From the NCBI RefSeq assembly GCF_020708045.1, contig NZ_JAJFES010000019.1:17831-81830 (forward strand): a stretch of DNA of 64,000 bases, written 5' to 3'. This document shows positions 18,063 through 25,475 of the stretch, in pieces. The position numbers were made by a program, and so were the translations under genes. The stretch is from Massilia sp. IC2-278 (GTDB lineage: Bacteria; Pseudomonadota; Gammaproteobacteria; Burkholderiales; Burkholderiaceae_D). The notes beneath the pieces are model-generated. The model did no database searches. It was not told the DNA's origin and was given only the letters and a program-made list of their open reading frames with translations. Each line of letters starts with the position of its first letter. Positions within the stretch are counted from its first letter, which is position 1.

Positions 18063-18914
18063 ATGACAAATCTGATTAACTCGGAAGAGGACGTTTCCGT
18101 GCCGACTGCCCGCTCGCGCGACGTGCTGCGCATGCGCGGCGGCGTGCTGGCCGAGACTGCCGACATGGTGGTCGACGAGGTGCCGGTGGCGCTGGTCTAC
18201 AACGGCCTGTCGCATGCGGTGATGATGGCGACGCCAGCCGACCTGGAAGACTTCGCGCTGGGCTTTTCGCTGAGCGAAGGGATCATCGATTCGGCTGCCG
18301 CCTGCTATGGCATCGAGGTCGAGCAGGGCGGGCAGGGGATCGCGGTGCAGCTGGAGATTGCGTCGTCGGCCTTTGTCGGATTGAAGGAAAGGCGGCGCGT
18401 GCTGGCCGGGCGTACCGGCTGCGGGCTGTGCGGGGTGGATAGCCTGGAGCAGGTGCGGCGGCCCGAGCGTGTGCTGGCGCCGGCGATTGGATTTCATGCG
18501 GCAGGCGTGCGTGCGGCGCTGGGTGCCATCGGCGCCGAGCAGCAGTTGACGCGGCTGACCGGCGCGGCCCACGCGGCTGCCTGGTGCGGGATGGATGGCT
18601 CGTTGCGCATCGTGCGCGAGGACGTCGGCCGCCACAATGCGCTGGACAAGGTGATCGGGGCCATGGCGCGCGCGAAGTGTTCGCCCGAGGATGGCTTTTT
18701 CCTGATCACCAGCCGCGTGAGTTTCGAGATGGCGCAGAAGGCGGTGATGGCCGGGGTGCCGGCGCTGGTCGGCATGTCGGCGCCGACGCTGGCAGCCGTC
18801 GAGTTGGCGGAAAAGGCCGGCATGACCTTGCTGGCGTTTGCGCGTGGGCGCGACTTCGTTTGCTACACGCACCCGCAGCATCTCGGTCTCGACGTCACCG
18901 CGTCCGAAGCATGA
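18063..18914 (+). CDS. fdhD: Formate dehydrogenase sulfurtransferase FdhD
   Basis: A 283-residue protein with VDEVPVALVYNGLSH and PADLEDFALGFSLSEGII near residues 38-75 and the catalytic pair in GRTGCGLCGVDS (Cys120 and Cys123). FdhD transfers sulfur from IscS to the molybdenum cofactor of formate dehydrogenase and is required for its activity. ATG 18063 lacks a ribosome-binding site (an A run and an inverted repeat precede it). The in-frame GTG at 18099 is preceded by AGAGGA at a good distance and may be the real start, giving 271 residues with all conserved parts. The gene overlaps the next one by four bases. Confidence 0.95.
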   Translation: MTNLINSEEDVSVPTARSRDVLRMRGGVLAETADMVVDEVPVALVYNGLSHAVMMATPADLEDFALGFSLSEGIIDSAAACYGIEVEQGGQGIAVQLEIASSAFVGLKERRRVLAGRTGCGLCGVDSLEQVRRPERVLAPAIGFHAAGVRAALGAIGAEQQLTRLTGAAHAAAWCGMDGSLRIVREDVGRHNALDKVIGAMARAKCSPEDGFFLITSRVSFEMAQKAVMAGVPALVGMSAPTLAAVELAEKAGMTLLAFARGRDFVCYTHPQHLGLDVTASEA

Positions 18915-19489
18915 TCGAGGTGAACGAGGAACTCTGGGCTGCGCTGGCGGGGCGCCGCAATTATCCGCCACGCCGCTTGTCCGCACCCGGGCCGGATGCG
19001 GCTTCGCTGGAACGCATTTTCGAAGGGGCGGCACAGGTGCCGGACCATGGGCTGTTGCGGCCCTGGCGTTTTATCCTGGTGCCCGATGCGCGTCGCGCCG
19101 ACCTGGGCGAGGTATTCGCGCAGTCGCTGGCCGAGCGCGATCCCGACAGTGACGAAGAGGCGCGATCGCGTGCCCGCGACAAGGCCTTCCATGCGCCGTG
19201 CCTGATGGTGGCGGTGCTCAGCGACGATCCCGAAGCGCGCCGGATTCCAAAGAGTGAAAAGCTGGTGTCGCTCGGCTGCGCGGTGCAAAACATGCTGACC
19301 ATGGCGCAGGCGCTCGGCTTTTCGAGCGGATTGGCGAGTGGGGCGGCGATGGGCACCGAAGGCATGCGCAGCTTGCTGCGCCTGGCGCCGCACGAGGAAG
19401 CGGTCTGCTTCCTGGCGTTCGGCACGGCGAGCGATCCACGGCCGCCGCGCGAACGGCCGCATCCTTCGGAGTTCGTGACGACGCTCTGA
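18911..19489 (+). CDS. Nitroreductase family protein (YdjA-like)
   Basis: A 192-residue FMN-binding nitroreductase-fold protein. The start region ELWAALAGRRNYPPRRLSA is the family N-terminus with the FMN-phosphate-binding Arg residues. Then come the loop QVPDHGLLRPWRFILV and, in the middle, GCAVQNMLTMAQALGFSSG. The short form resembles YdjA. Such enzymes reduce nitro compounds or quinones with NAD(P)H; the physiological substrate is unknown. Its ATG overlaps the fdhD stop as ATGA, so the two are co-translated. The reason for pairing with a formate dehydrogenase maturation factor is not obvious. Confidence 0.85.
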   Translation: MIEVNEELWAALAGRRNYPPRRLSAPGPDAASLERIFEGAAQVPDHGLLRPWRFILVPDARRADLGEVFAQSLAERDPDSDEEARSRARDKAFHAPCLMVAVLSDDPEARRIPKSEKLVSLGCAVQNMLTMAQALGFSSGLASGAAMGTEGMRSLLRLAPHEEAVCFLAFGTASDPRPPRERPHPSEFVTTL

Positions 19490-19502
19490 TCAGCGCTTTT
19501 CG

Positions 19503-20183
19503 TCAGCGCTCTTCGTCGCGGTGCGCTTCGGTCTTTTCGGGCCAGCGCGCCGTCGGCAAATGCCAGCCGTAGTGGATTGCGGCCAGGCGCAGTCCCAGGC
19601 ACAGTGCCGCACCGGCGCAGGCAGTCGCCGTCGTCGGCCAGCCCAGCACGTGGCCGATCACCACCACGCTGGCGCCGGCCAGCGCCGCCACCGCATAGAT
19701 ATCCGACCTGAAGACACCCGGCACGTTCGACAGCAGCACGTCGCGCGCGATGCCGCCGCCGATCCCGGTCAGCATGCCCAATAGCGCCGCCATCATCGGC
19801 TCCAGCCCGAACACCAGCGCCTTTTGCGAACCCGCCACGCAGAACAGGGCCAACCCTACCGCATCGAAGAACAGCACCGGGCTTTGCAGGCGGTTGATGA
19901 TGGGGTACCAGAAGAAGATCACGACGCCGGCCAGCAGCGAGACGGCCAGGTAGCGCCAGTCGCTGATTGCGGCAGGGGGCGTAGCGCCGATCAGGAGGTC
20001 GCGCACGATACCGCCGGAGTTGGCGGCGACAAACGAGAGCACTAAGACGCCGAAGATATCGAGCCGGCGGCGCGCGCCGGCTGTGGCGCCGGAGAGGGCG
20101 AAGACGAAGGTGCCGACCAGGTCGAGCGTGAGCACGAGGGTCTTGATGGCGGCGTCTACGTCGAGGGAAAGAACATCGAACAC
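19503..20183 (-). CDS. TRIC/UPF0126 family membrane protein (YadS/YicG-like)
   Basis: A 226-residue protein with about seven hydrophobic helices arranged as an internal repeat: LVGTFVFALSGATAGARRRLDIFG in the first half (written here as LVGTFVFALSG and ATAGARRRLDIFG) and FDAVGLALFCVAGSQKAL in the second, plus GGIVRDLLIG and GGIARDVLLS. The paired GG-x-x-RD-x-L motifs define the prokaryotic TRIC family. Members are trimeric cation channels, and some are described as glycine transporters; substrate is open here. It stands alone, converging on the nitroreductase gene. Confidence 0.88.
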   Translation of the reverse strand: MFDVLSLDVDAAIKTLVLTLDLVGTFVFALSGATAGARRRLDIFGVLVLSFVAANSGGIVRDLLIGATPPAAISDWRYLAVSLLAGVVIFFWYPIINRLQSPVLFFDAVGLALFCVAGSQKALVFGLEPMMAALLGMLTGIGGGIARDVLLSNVPGVFRSDIYAVAALAGASVVVIGHVLGWPTTATACAGAALCLGLRLAAIHYGWHLPTARWPEKTEAHRDEER

Positions 20184-20588
20184 ATTGTTACCTTGGGTGG
20201 ACAGCTTGTATGGACAAAGGGCGCAATGATAGCGCAGTAGCTAGCTAATACAAACCTGTTCTTCTAGCCTATCACTCACTGCATCCCAGCAGACTCAGGG
20301 TCAAGTGCAAATCAAAGCATACTTGGGTACATCGAATGTGCCGCAGTGGCAGCGGAAGCAATGATCGAGGTCGTTATCGGAAACGAAGCAACCTTGTGTT
20401 TTATTCGGAATGCTCGGGTACTTTGCGGTTGTACAACCCATCCGATTAGAGCGCCAATCACGCGTAACAAGGTAGAAAGCGAAAGCCCCGCATTGCGAGG
20501 CTTTCGTTGTTATACTTCCTGTCGCAATACTAATACACCCAAACGAGACGTAATGGATTATGTAGGGCTAGAATAGTTTATGCTGCGA
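20184..20588. other. Intergenic boundary of accessory island
   Basis: A 405-base stretch without a convincing gene, where composition changes from GC-rich to AT-richer DNA. A short hairpin is at 20480-20506. No complete tRNA or att repeat was recognised, so how the island entered is unknown. Confidence 0.5.
20480..20506. terminator. Hairpin, possible terminator
   Basis: CGAAAGCC and GGCTTTCG form an 8-bp stem, continued after one C-A mismatch by CGC/GCG around ATT. Only a weak T-rich tail (GTTGTTAT) follows. It lies 82 bases past the stop of the zinc-ribbon gene, which reads leftward into it. Confidence 0.45.
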
Positions 20589-21608
20589 TTACTTAGCGAC
20601 TGCTGCGCGCATGGCTTGTGCAAGTTTCTCGAGAATTCTTTTAAGGTCTTCAACGTCTTGCTTAACCACGACAATTCTTTGACCTTCACGATAGTTTGGA
20701 TCGTTTGTATTCGAAAGATACTTTGCATCGACGATGCCTTCCGAATGCGCAAGCAAGTGACGCTGCTGAAAGAGAATACGAAGGCGTGAAAGTTCGTTAG
20801 GTAAAAGCCAGTCCTCGTAACTATAACCTACTGCTCTCTTCCACAAATCACTACCGTCAGCGAGCCGTTGAAATACATTAGTAGACGCTGGTCGAACACC
20901 CAGCAATCTCATGTAAAGTGCTTCCGCAAGCTTTTGGAATGCGACAACACCGTCGGGCAAGCAAGATTCCAGCATCGACTTCGCTGCAATTGCGCCCGCA
21001 TCCTTCCCGGAAGCGCGTTCAATCGCTTCACGCACAATTTCAGTCGACGATATCTTTACTTCGAGCTTACGTAGCGCATCATCAAACATTCGTTCGGCTG
21101 AGTTGTACCCACATGTTGGGCAAAAGAATGCCGATCCTACAACTGCAAATCGAGTCGCGCACTGCTCACAGGTGATCTCGAGTTCCATCGCCTCTGCAGC
21201 TTCGATCGGAACGATGATGGTAGAGTATGACGTACTCGCCCCGCTCACACTCATGGACATCTTCACAAGGCTATTTCTGGATTGGTGGCTATTAAAACCT
21301 TGCGCATCTTCGCGCATTGCACTATTTATCGCCCCCTGAAAGCTAGCGACCGCTTGACCTTGCGCTTCACTAATTTGGTCGGTCGTGTACCAGCTCTCAG
21401 TATGCGCCTTATGACCACACATAGGGCAGGTCACCATAGCGCCGCGCCCAATTGCGGTCCAATCTTCCGCTTTAACCTTGAAGTGAAACAAACACCCTTC
21501 TTTAGGGCATTCTTTGTCGATATACCCCTTACAGTCCGTGCTGACAGGAACAGAGATCGCACTCGTTTCGGAAAGTCCATGCAGCGTTTTCAAAAGGTTC
21601 TCAAACAT
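20589..21608 (-). CDS. Zinc-ribbon protein with C-terminal HEPN-like domain
   Basis: About 339 residues (ATG 21608; a TTG at 21626 is possible). The N-terminal half has a Cys cluster CKGYIDKECPKEGC, then CPMCGH, and later the knuckle pair CEQC...CPTCG, so two zinc ribbons are likely. The C-terminal region reads FQQRHLLAHSEGIVDAKYL, with Arg283-x4-His288, the R-x4-6-H signature of HEPN ribonuclease domains, followed by a helical end. HEPN proteins often act as toxins or in phage defence. The family was not recognised further and RNase activity is unproven. Codon use is AT-richer than in the flanking catabolic genes, consistent with transfer. Confidence 0.6.
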   Translation of the reverse strand: MFENLLKTLHGLSETSAISVPVSTDCKGYIDKECPKEGCLFHFKVKAEDWTAIGRGAMVTCPMCGHKAHTESWYTTDQISEAQGQAVASFQGAINSAMREDAQGFNSHQSRNSLVKMSMSVSGASTSYSTIIVPIEAAEAMELEITCEQCATRFAVVGSAFFCPTCGYNSAERMFDDALRKLEVKISSTEIVREAIERASGKDAGAIAAKSMLESCLPDGVVAFQKLAEALYMRLLGVRPASTNVFQRLADGSDLWKRAVGYSYEDWLLPNELSRLRILFQQRHLLAHSEGIVDAKYLSNTNDPNYREGQRIVVVKQDVEDLKRILEKLAQAMRAAVAK

Positions 21609-21698
21609 ATTGCGTATCAGCTCCAAAAAGGATTGTTAAATCCTAGCTGCTATTAGGACGCGGCCGCTGCTTTATCGATTATGCCGTCCAAAGACGAC

Positions 21699-22151
21699 TT
21701 AAATTTTTGTTTCTTGTGATGCGTGTAGACCGTGCTCCATGGCTTTGTTCAGCCACACAGCAATGATTTCGTCAGCATGACCATCCATAAGGCGCACGTT
21801 ACCTTGTTCGTCAATCCCCATGTCGGTTCGACCAGATTGGTCGAAATTGAACTCCCCGAGAACGTCGCAGTACTGCTTCGCACCTACCAAATACATGTGC
21901 AAACATACCACTCGGCCACTCACCCTGTTGTCTTTGTACCCTAAGTAAAGTTGAAGGCGAACGGTTGTGTTCACGTATGTTGCGTCAATCGTGTACGGGT
22001 CGACCTGAGTAACGTTCAATGTATTAAATAAGCGTGACGACCATTCCAGGGCAACTTCCTTCGCCCGCAGGAGGTGCTTAAATTCGGCTAAAATAGTCGG
22101 TACGTATTGCTCTAAAGAGCCAAGGCGTTTATAGGTTGGGATATCGATCAC
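21699..22151 (-). CDS. Hypothetical protein, 150 residues
   Basis: I do not recognise this protein. The start is a GTG at 22151 with GGAGACAAA directly upstream, a good ribosome-binding site that supports expression. The sequence is mixed alpha/beta, soluble, without signal or membrane segments, and has an acidic stretch GEFNFDQSGRTDMGIDEQG in the last third. It is AT-richer than the core genes and lies between the HEPN-like gene and an IS remnant on the same strand as the former, 90 bases apart. It could form a two-gene unit with the HEPN-like gene. Confidence 0.6.
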   Translation of the reverse strand: MIDIPTYKRLGSLEQYVPTILAEFKHLLRAKEVALEWSSRLFNTLNVTQVDPYTIDATYVNTTVRLQLYLGYKDNRVSGRVVCLHMYLVGAKQYCDVLGEFNFDQSGRTDMGIDEQGNVRLMDGHADEIIAVWLNKAMEHGLHASQETKI

Positions 22152-22380
22152 TTTGTCTCCGATCAGGTTGTTTTAATTGCAGGCCACACGTTGTAGACCC
22201 AACAATGTAGCCAATTGAGATGAAACTTTTGGGTTCAAGCAGTGCTAGAGCTTTATCGATGCCGTTTTGATTGATTGAGTCCCTTCAAAGATAACTTAAC
22301 CCTGCTCTTCATCTTTTTTTGGCGATCATTTCCTGTGCAACGCTCCAACGTTTCCAGTAGCTGGCCCTCGTCTTCGTCGC

Positions 22381-22919
22381 ATCGACATCAAGTACTTGCC
22401 ACAGATGCCAGACGAAACTTCGCGGCGCTACTTGTTTGCCGCCATTGACCGAGCCATACACTGGGCGTTCATGCGAGTTTGCAGCAACATGACGGACAAC
22501 AGCGGGACCGATCTCTTTCGCCAGCTTACGCTCGTTTTACTAATTAAAATCACCAAGATCTTAACTGGTAACGGCTCTAAATCCGCAGATCGCTTTATAA
22601 TCAAAGATGAGAAGCCTATCGGCAGCCCCGCCTTCAATGTGGTCTGCGCAGCCATGCCTGCAGAGTGTCGCTTGGTGCAACTACGTCACCCGCGAAAAGA
22701 GGCGTGCACGTTGGCGTCAATGGTCGCATCGGCGAACTGCTGCAATAGACTCGCATTGACAGTCGGGCCACTCTGGAGACGGCGTTGCTAAACTACTTAA
22801 AACTGTAGACCTATCAAATTCCGCACTACGTCATTGAAAGCAGGACATCGATTCTGGCGCTCAATGAATGGCAGAAGAAGCATCGCGAATTATTCTTCAA
22901 ACAGACTCACGACCAGACG
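22381..22919 (+). pseudogene. Degraded IS481-family transposase fragment
   Basis: The text reads IDIKYLPQMPDETSRRYLF, AIDRAIHWAFMRV, KITKILTGNGS and ADRF, then shifts frame to NGRIGELLQ, an in-frame stop, ESRTSIQALNEW-like residues and KKHRELFFKQTHDQT. This is the DDE core of an IS481-type transposase from before the first Asp (IDIKYLP; usual HIDVKYLP) to the C-terminus. The N-terminal HTH is missing, and at least one frameshift and stop interrupt it. No terminal repeats were defined. It splits the accessory region and is clearly non-functional. Confidence 0.85.
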
Positions 22920-22981
22920 AGACTTAACGCTCAACTTCATTGCTACTGCATTGAATTCGCGAATGCTGAGCTAATAAGATC

Positions 22982-24619
22982 TTATTCTGCGACTCGTGTC
23001 CCGAATGTTCGCCAGAAAGTTGGATGCACATAAGCCGTAGAGCTAGGCTTAATCGCTCCCGAACTCGGCCCCTCGGCGTTATGGAAGGACCAGTAGGTTC
23101 CGCTAGTGGAATCTGGTTTAATTCCAATTAAGCCAACTAAGTAAAATATCTCAAATAAAACTTGGGCGGCAGAATGTGTTGTGCCTTTGCCATTCACTAC
23201 TAAATCCGAAATTGCGCGAATAACTGGGTCATGGCTTTCTAGATCGTCTTCGAATTCAGAAAACAATAAATCTTGAAGAACATCTTTTGAGATTAAGCTG
23301 AATTTAAATGATGCAGGCTTTCGTAGCAGTAGATGCGTATATCTAGTTAAATTCGGGAACGTCGCTCCCCATTCTTCCTGAAGAGATACTAGCCGTTTGC
23401 TTGAGTACTCACCCTCGGCATCCGAGACACATTGTGCTGTCACAGTGTTTCGACCCTCTGCGTGCTCTAGGCAAGCGTTTACAAACAAGATTGCATCACG
23501 CGGCCGATAGAACGTTCTCTCTGTGAGGTAATCCAAAAAATTTGTCTTCCCAACCTTGTTAGGAAACAACTCCCGCAATTTGACGGCGCGTGAGGTGTAA
23601 CGTTCACGGACCAACTTTGCGATTCGAAGGTCAAGCAAATCTTCAATCTGACTCTTTGACCATTTTAATTTAAGATAAAGCGACTCGTATTTTTCTTCTT
23701 GAAAGCCCGAGTCTCTCGTTGCGGTTATGACGCGGCTTAGCAAGTCAACCCTCAACGAAATAACAACTTTCACAAACCTTATTTTTTGAAACGATCGAAC
23801 CGTTTCGATAAGTGCGCGTATCAACTTATAGCGAAGTGAATCTTCGACCCAATGTTCATCTAACCCGTCAATGGTAATAAAATAACGCTTTTGCGGATCG
23901 TTGAAGATATCTTCAGATAAGACCCTTATTACATCTGAGAGAGCTTTGATCTGAATTTGATTTACTACTTTTCTCCCGTGCTGAATGACTTCTTGTTTCT
24001 GCTCTTCTGAAAGCTTCTTTCCGGCAGAAAAATCGAGTTTAACGTCACCCATTGTGGGCCCGAGCGATGCTTTAAGGTCGGATTCGACTTTCGTTGTGAG
24101 CTCTTTTACGCGATACTCTGTTTCCTCCCAAAACTTTTCACCCCACTCCCTCAGATAATTGATAGCCTGTTCTTTTGAACGATCCTTGTTGATGCTAGAA
24201 AAAAGATTTGCTAAGAAACTCTTCTTTTGATCTTCGTTCTTGATTTTATATTTATTTTTTAATAGCTCAACAGTGAGAACGTGCTTCCATAGGAGTTGAT
24301 AAAATAAATCGAGGTTAACTCCGGCGGCCTCGAAAAACTTGAGAATATCAGAGTTGGCTATGTAGGCTAATGATAAATTTTGCGGCGGCAGTTCAATCAC
24401 ATTTTCTTCAACTTCCCTGAGCTTCCGGACTAACGCGCTTTTGCCGGAGCCTGTCCTTCCAACAATAATCCTTTTGGGACTAGCAAAATCCAAAAGTGCA
24501 TCAAGGTCGCCGGTTTCGATAAAACAGTCAGAAATATACTTATCGTCTGATTCTGCGTCAGCAGTTCCAATGCTGTCGTTACGACGAAAACGAAAGTTGA
24601 CACCGTTGCTGTTATTCAA
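22982..24619 (-). CDS. P-loop ATPase, Sll1717-like
   Basis: A 545-residue soluble ATPase. Walker A is GRTGSGKS at residues 54-61 and Walker B is YFITIDGLDEHW at about 246-257. Between them are an acidic N-terminus of the type DDKYISDCFIETGDL and SLAYIANSDILKFF, and after them a large helical region including RPRDAILFVNAC. The look is that of the Sll1717-type P-loop ATPases (STAND-like), whose role is unknown but which often sit in accessory islands. The start is TTG 24619 with GAAGGG upstream. Composition is AT-rich. A defence role is only a suggestion from context. Confidence 0.65.
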   Translation of the reverse strand: MNNSNGVNFRFRRNDSIGTADAESDDKYISDCFIETGDLDALLDFASPKRIIVGRTGSGKSALVRKLREVEENVIELPPQNLSLAYIANSDILKFFEAAGVNLDLFYQLLWKHVLTVELLKNKYKIKNEDQKKSFLANLFSSINKDRSKEQAINYLREWGEKFWEETEYRVKELTTKVESDLKASLGPTMGDVKLDFSAGKKLSEEQKQEVIQHGRKVVNQIQIKALSDVIRVLSEDIFNDPQKRYFITIDGLDEHWVEDSLRYKLIRALIETVRSFQKIRFVKVVISLRVDLLSRVITATRDSGFQEEKYESLYLKLKWSKSQIEDLLDLRIAKLVRERYTSRAVKLRELFPNKVGKTNFLDYLTERTFYRPRDAILFVNACLEHAEGRNTVTAQCVSDAEGEYSSKRLVSLQEEWGATFPNLTRYTHLLLRKPASFKFSLISKDVLQDLLFSEFEDDLESHDPVIRAISDLVVNGKGTTHSAAQVLFEIFYLVGLIGIKPDSTSGTYWSFHNAEGPSSGAIKPSSTAYVHPTFWRTFGTRVAE

Positions 24620-25475
24620 TTTAACCCTTCAAATTGCACAAGGAGGTGGTAGATAAATTTTGACCAGAGTGGAGAGCTTGAGATAGGGCAATATTGCTGG
24701 TTTTTAGGCGTCCATGCAAGGGGTAGTGGCATAAATTTTTATAGCTAAGGTATTTTCTACGATGGCGGTACAGCTCCGCCGTTGCTTAAGAAACGAACAA
24801 TTATGCGCAACGCATACCTTCGCCGGAGACTACTTCATTGAGATATGCGAATGTCCTCAATATGCCTACGCTCTTGCACGACCGTTCGCTTGCGTTTAGT
24901 TTTCAATCGTTGGGCGGGCTTCTGGTGGTTCGCTCTTGGACACTTGTCATTCTCAAGCTCCAGCGCGCGAACTTAGCTTAGAGCTCATGCGTTATCTTTC
25001 AGTCTGAGCTTAGTGCCAGACTCACCGCCAATGCTGGCGATAAGATCTTCGCTCGATCGAAAACGGGCGCGGCCAGATCTTGCAACGCTGGAAGCGAAAC
25101 CTGAGGTCGAAGACGACACGGATGTCGTTGATCTATACCGATATTGCGAACGTTGCTGGAAAAATCAGGTGCGACGCAAACTGCATAAGCCGGGTCACCT
25201 CAGGTCTGACATCCAGACACGAGCTCGTCCTTAACCAATTAGGTCCATGCGGCCAACTAGTGCTGAGGTCAAGCCAAACTAGCATAAAGCTGAGGCCGTG
25301 TCCGAATTTCAGACCTGAGCCTAGCTCACGATCCATCGATTCGGTGTATCGACAGCATCTTCCTAATTCATGCCAAATACTGGAGACTGTCCCGCACGCT
25401 TGAGGTCGACCGATGGGCGCCGATCCTGCAAATCTGGCATGATCCGGCAGAGATGAGCTATGTGGCTCGCAAACC
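24620..25475. other. Long gene-poor interval at island edge
   Basis: 856 bases without a gene I can support. The left part is AT-rich; GC content rises toward the right. It contains one copy of a palindromic repeat (25201-25317). A short fragment just before 25476 reads through WAPILQIWHDPAEMSYVARK and stops at 25475-25477; it may be debris of an upstream kinase lobe, but this is weak. Confidence 0.5.
25201..25317. repeat. Palindromic intergenic repeat, family A, copy 1
   Basis: Left arm CAGGTCTGACATCCAGACAC (25201-25220) and right arm GTGTCCGAATTTCAGACCTG (25298-25317) are inverted repeats differing at three positions, around a 77-base interior. A second copy with perfect arms is at 63799-63884. 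The interiors do not match by eye. Confidence 0.85.

Noticed and set aside
20220..20520. A tRNA or attachment site as the target for the island
   Set aside because: No cloverleaf, T-loop consensus or flanking direct repeat could be found; only a hairpin is present.
22396..22791. A complete 131-residue gene
   Set aside because: It is the middle part of an IS481-type transposase with a frameshift at its end; the last third of the frame is out of register with the family.
25080..25403. Short frames between the island and the pseudokinase gene as real genes
   Set aside because: They cross the family A palindrome, have no ribosome-binding site and no recognisable protein features.
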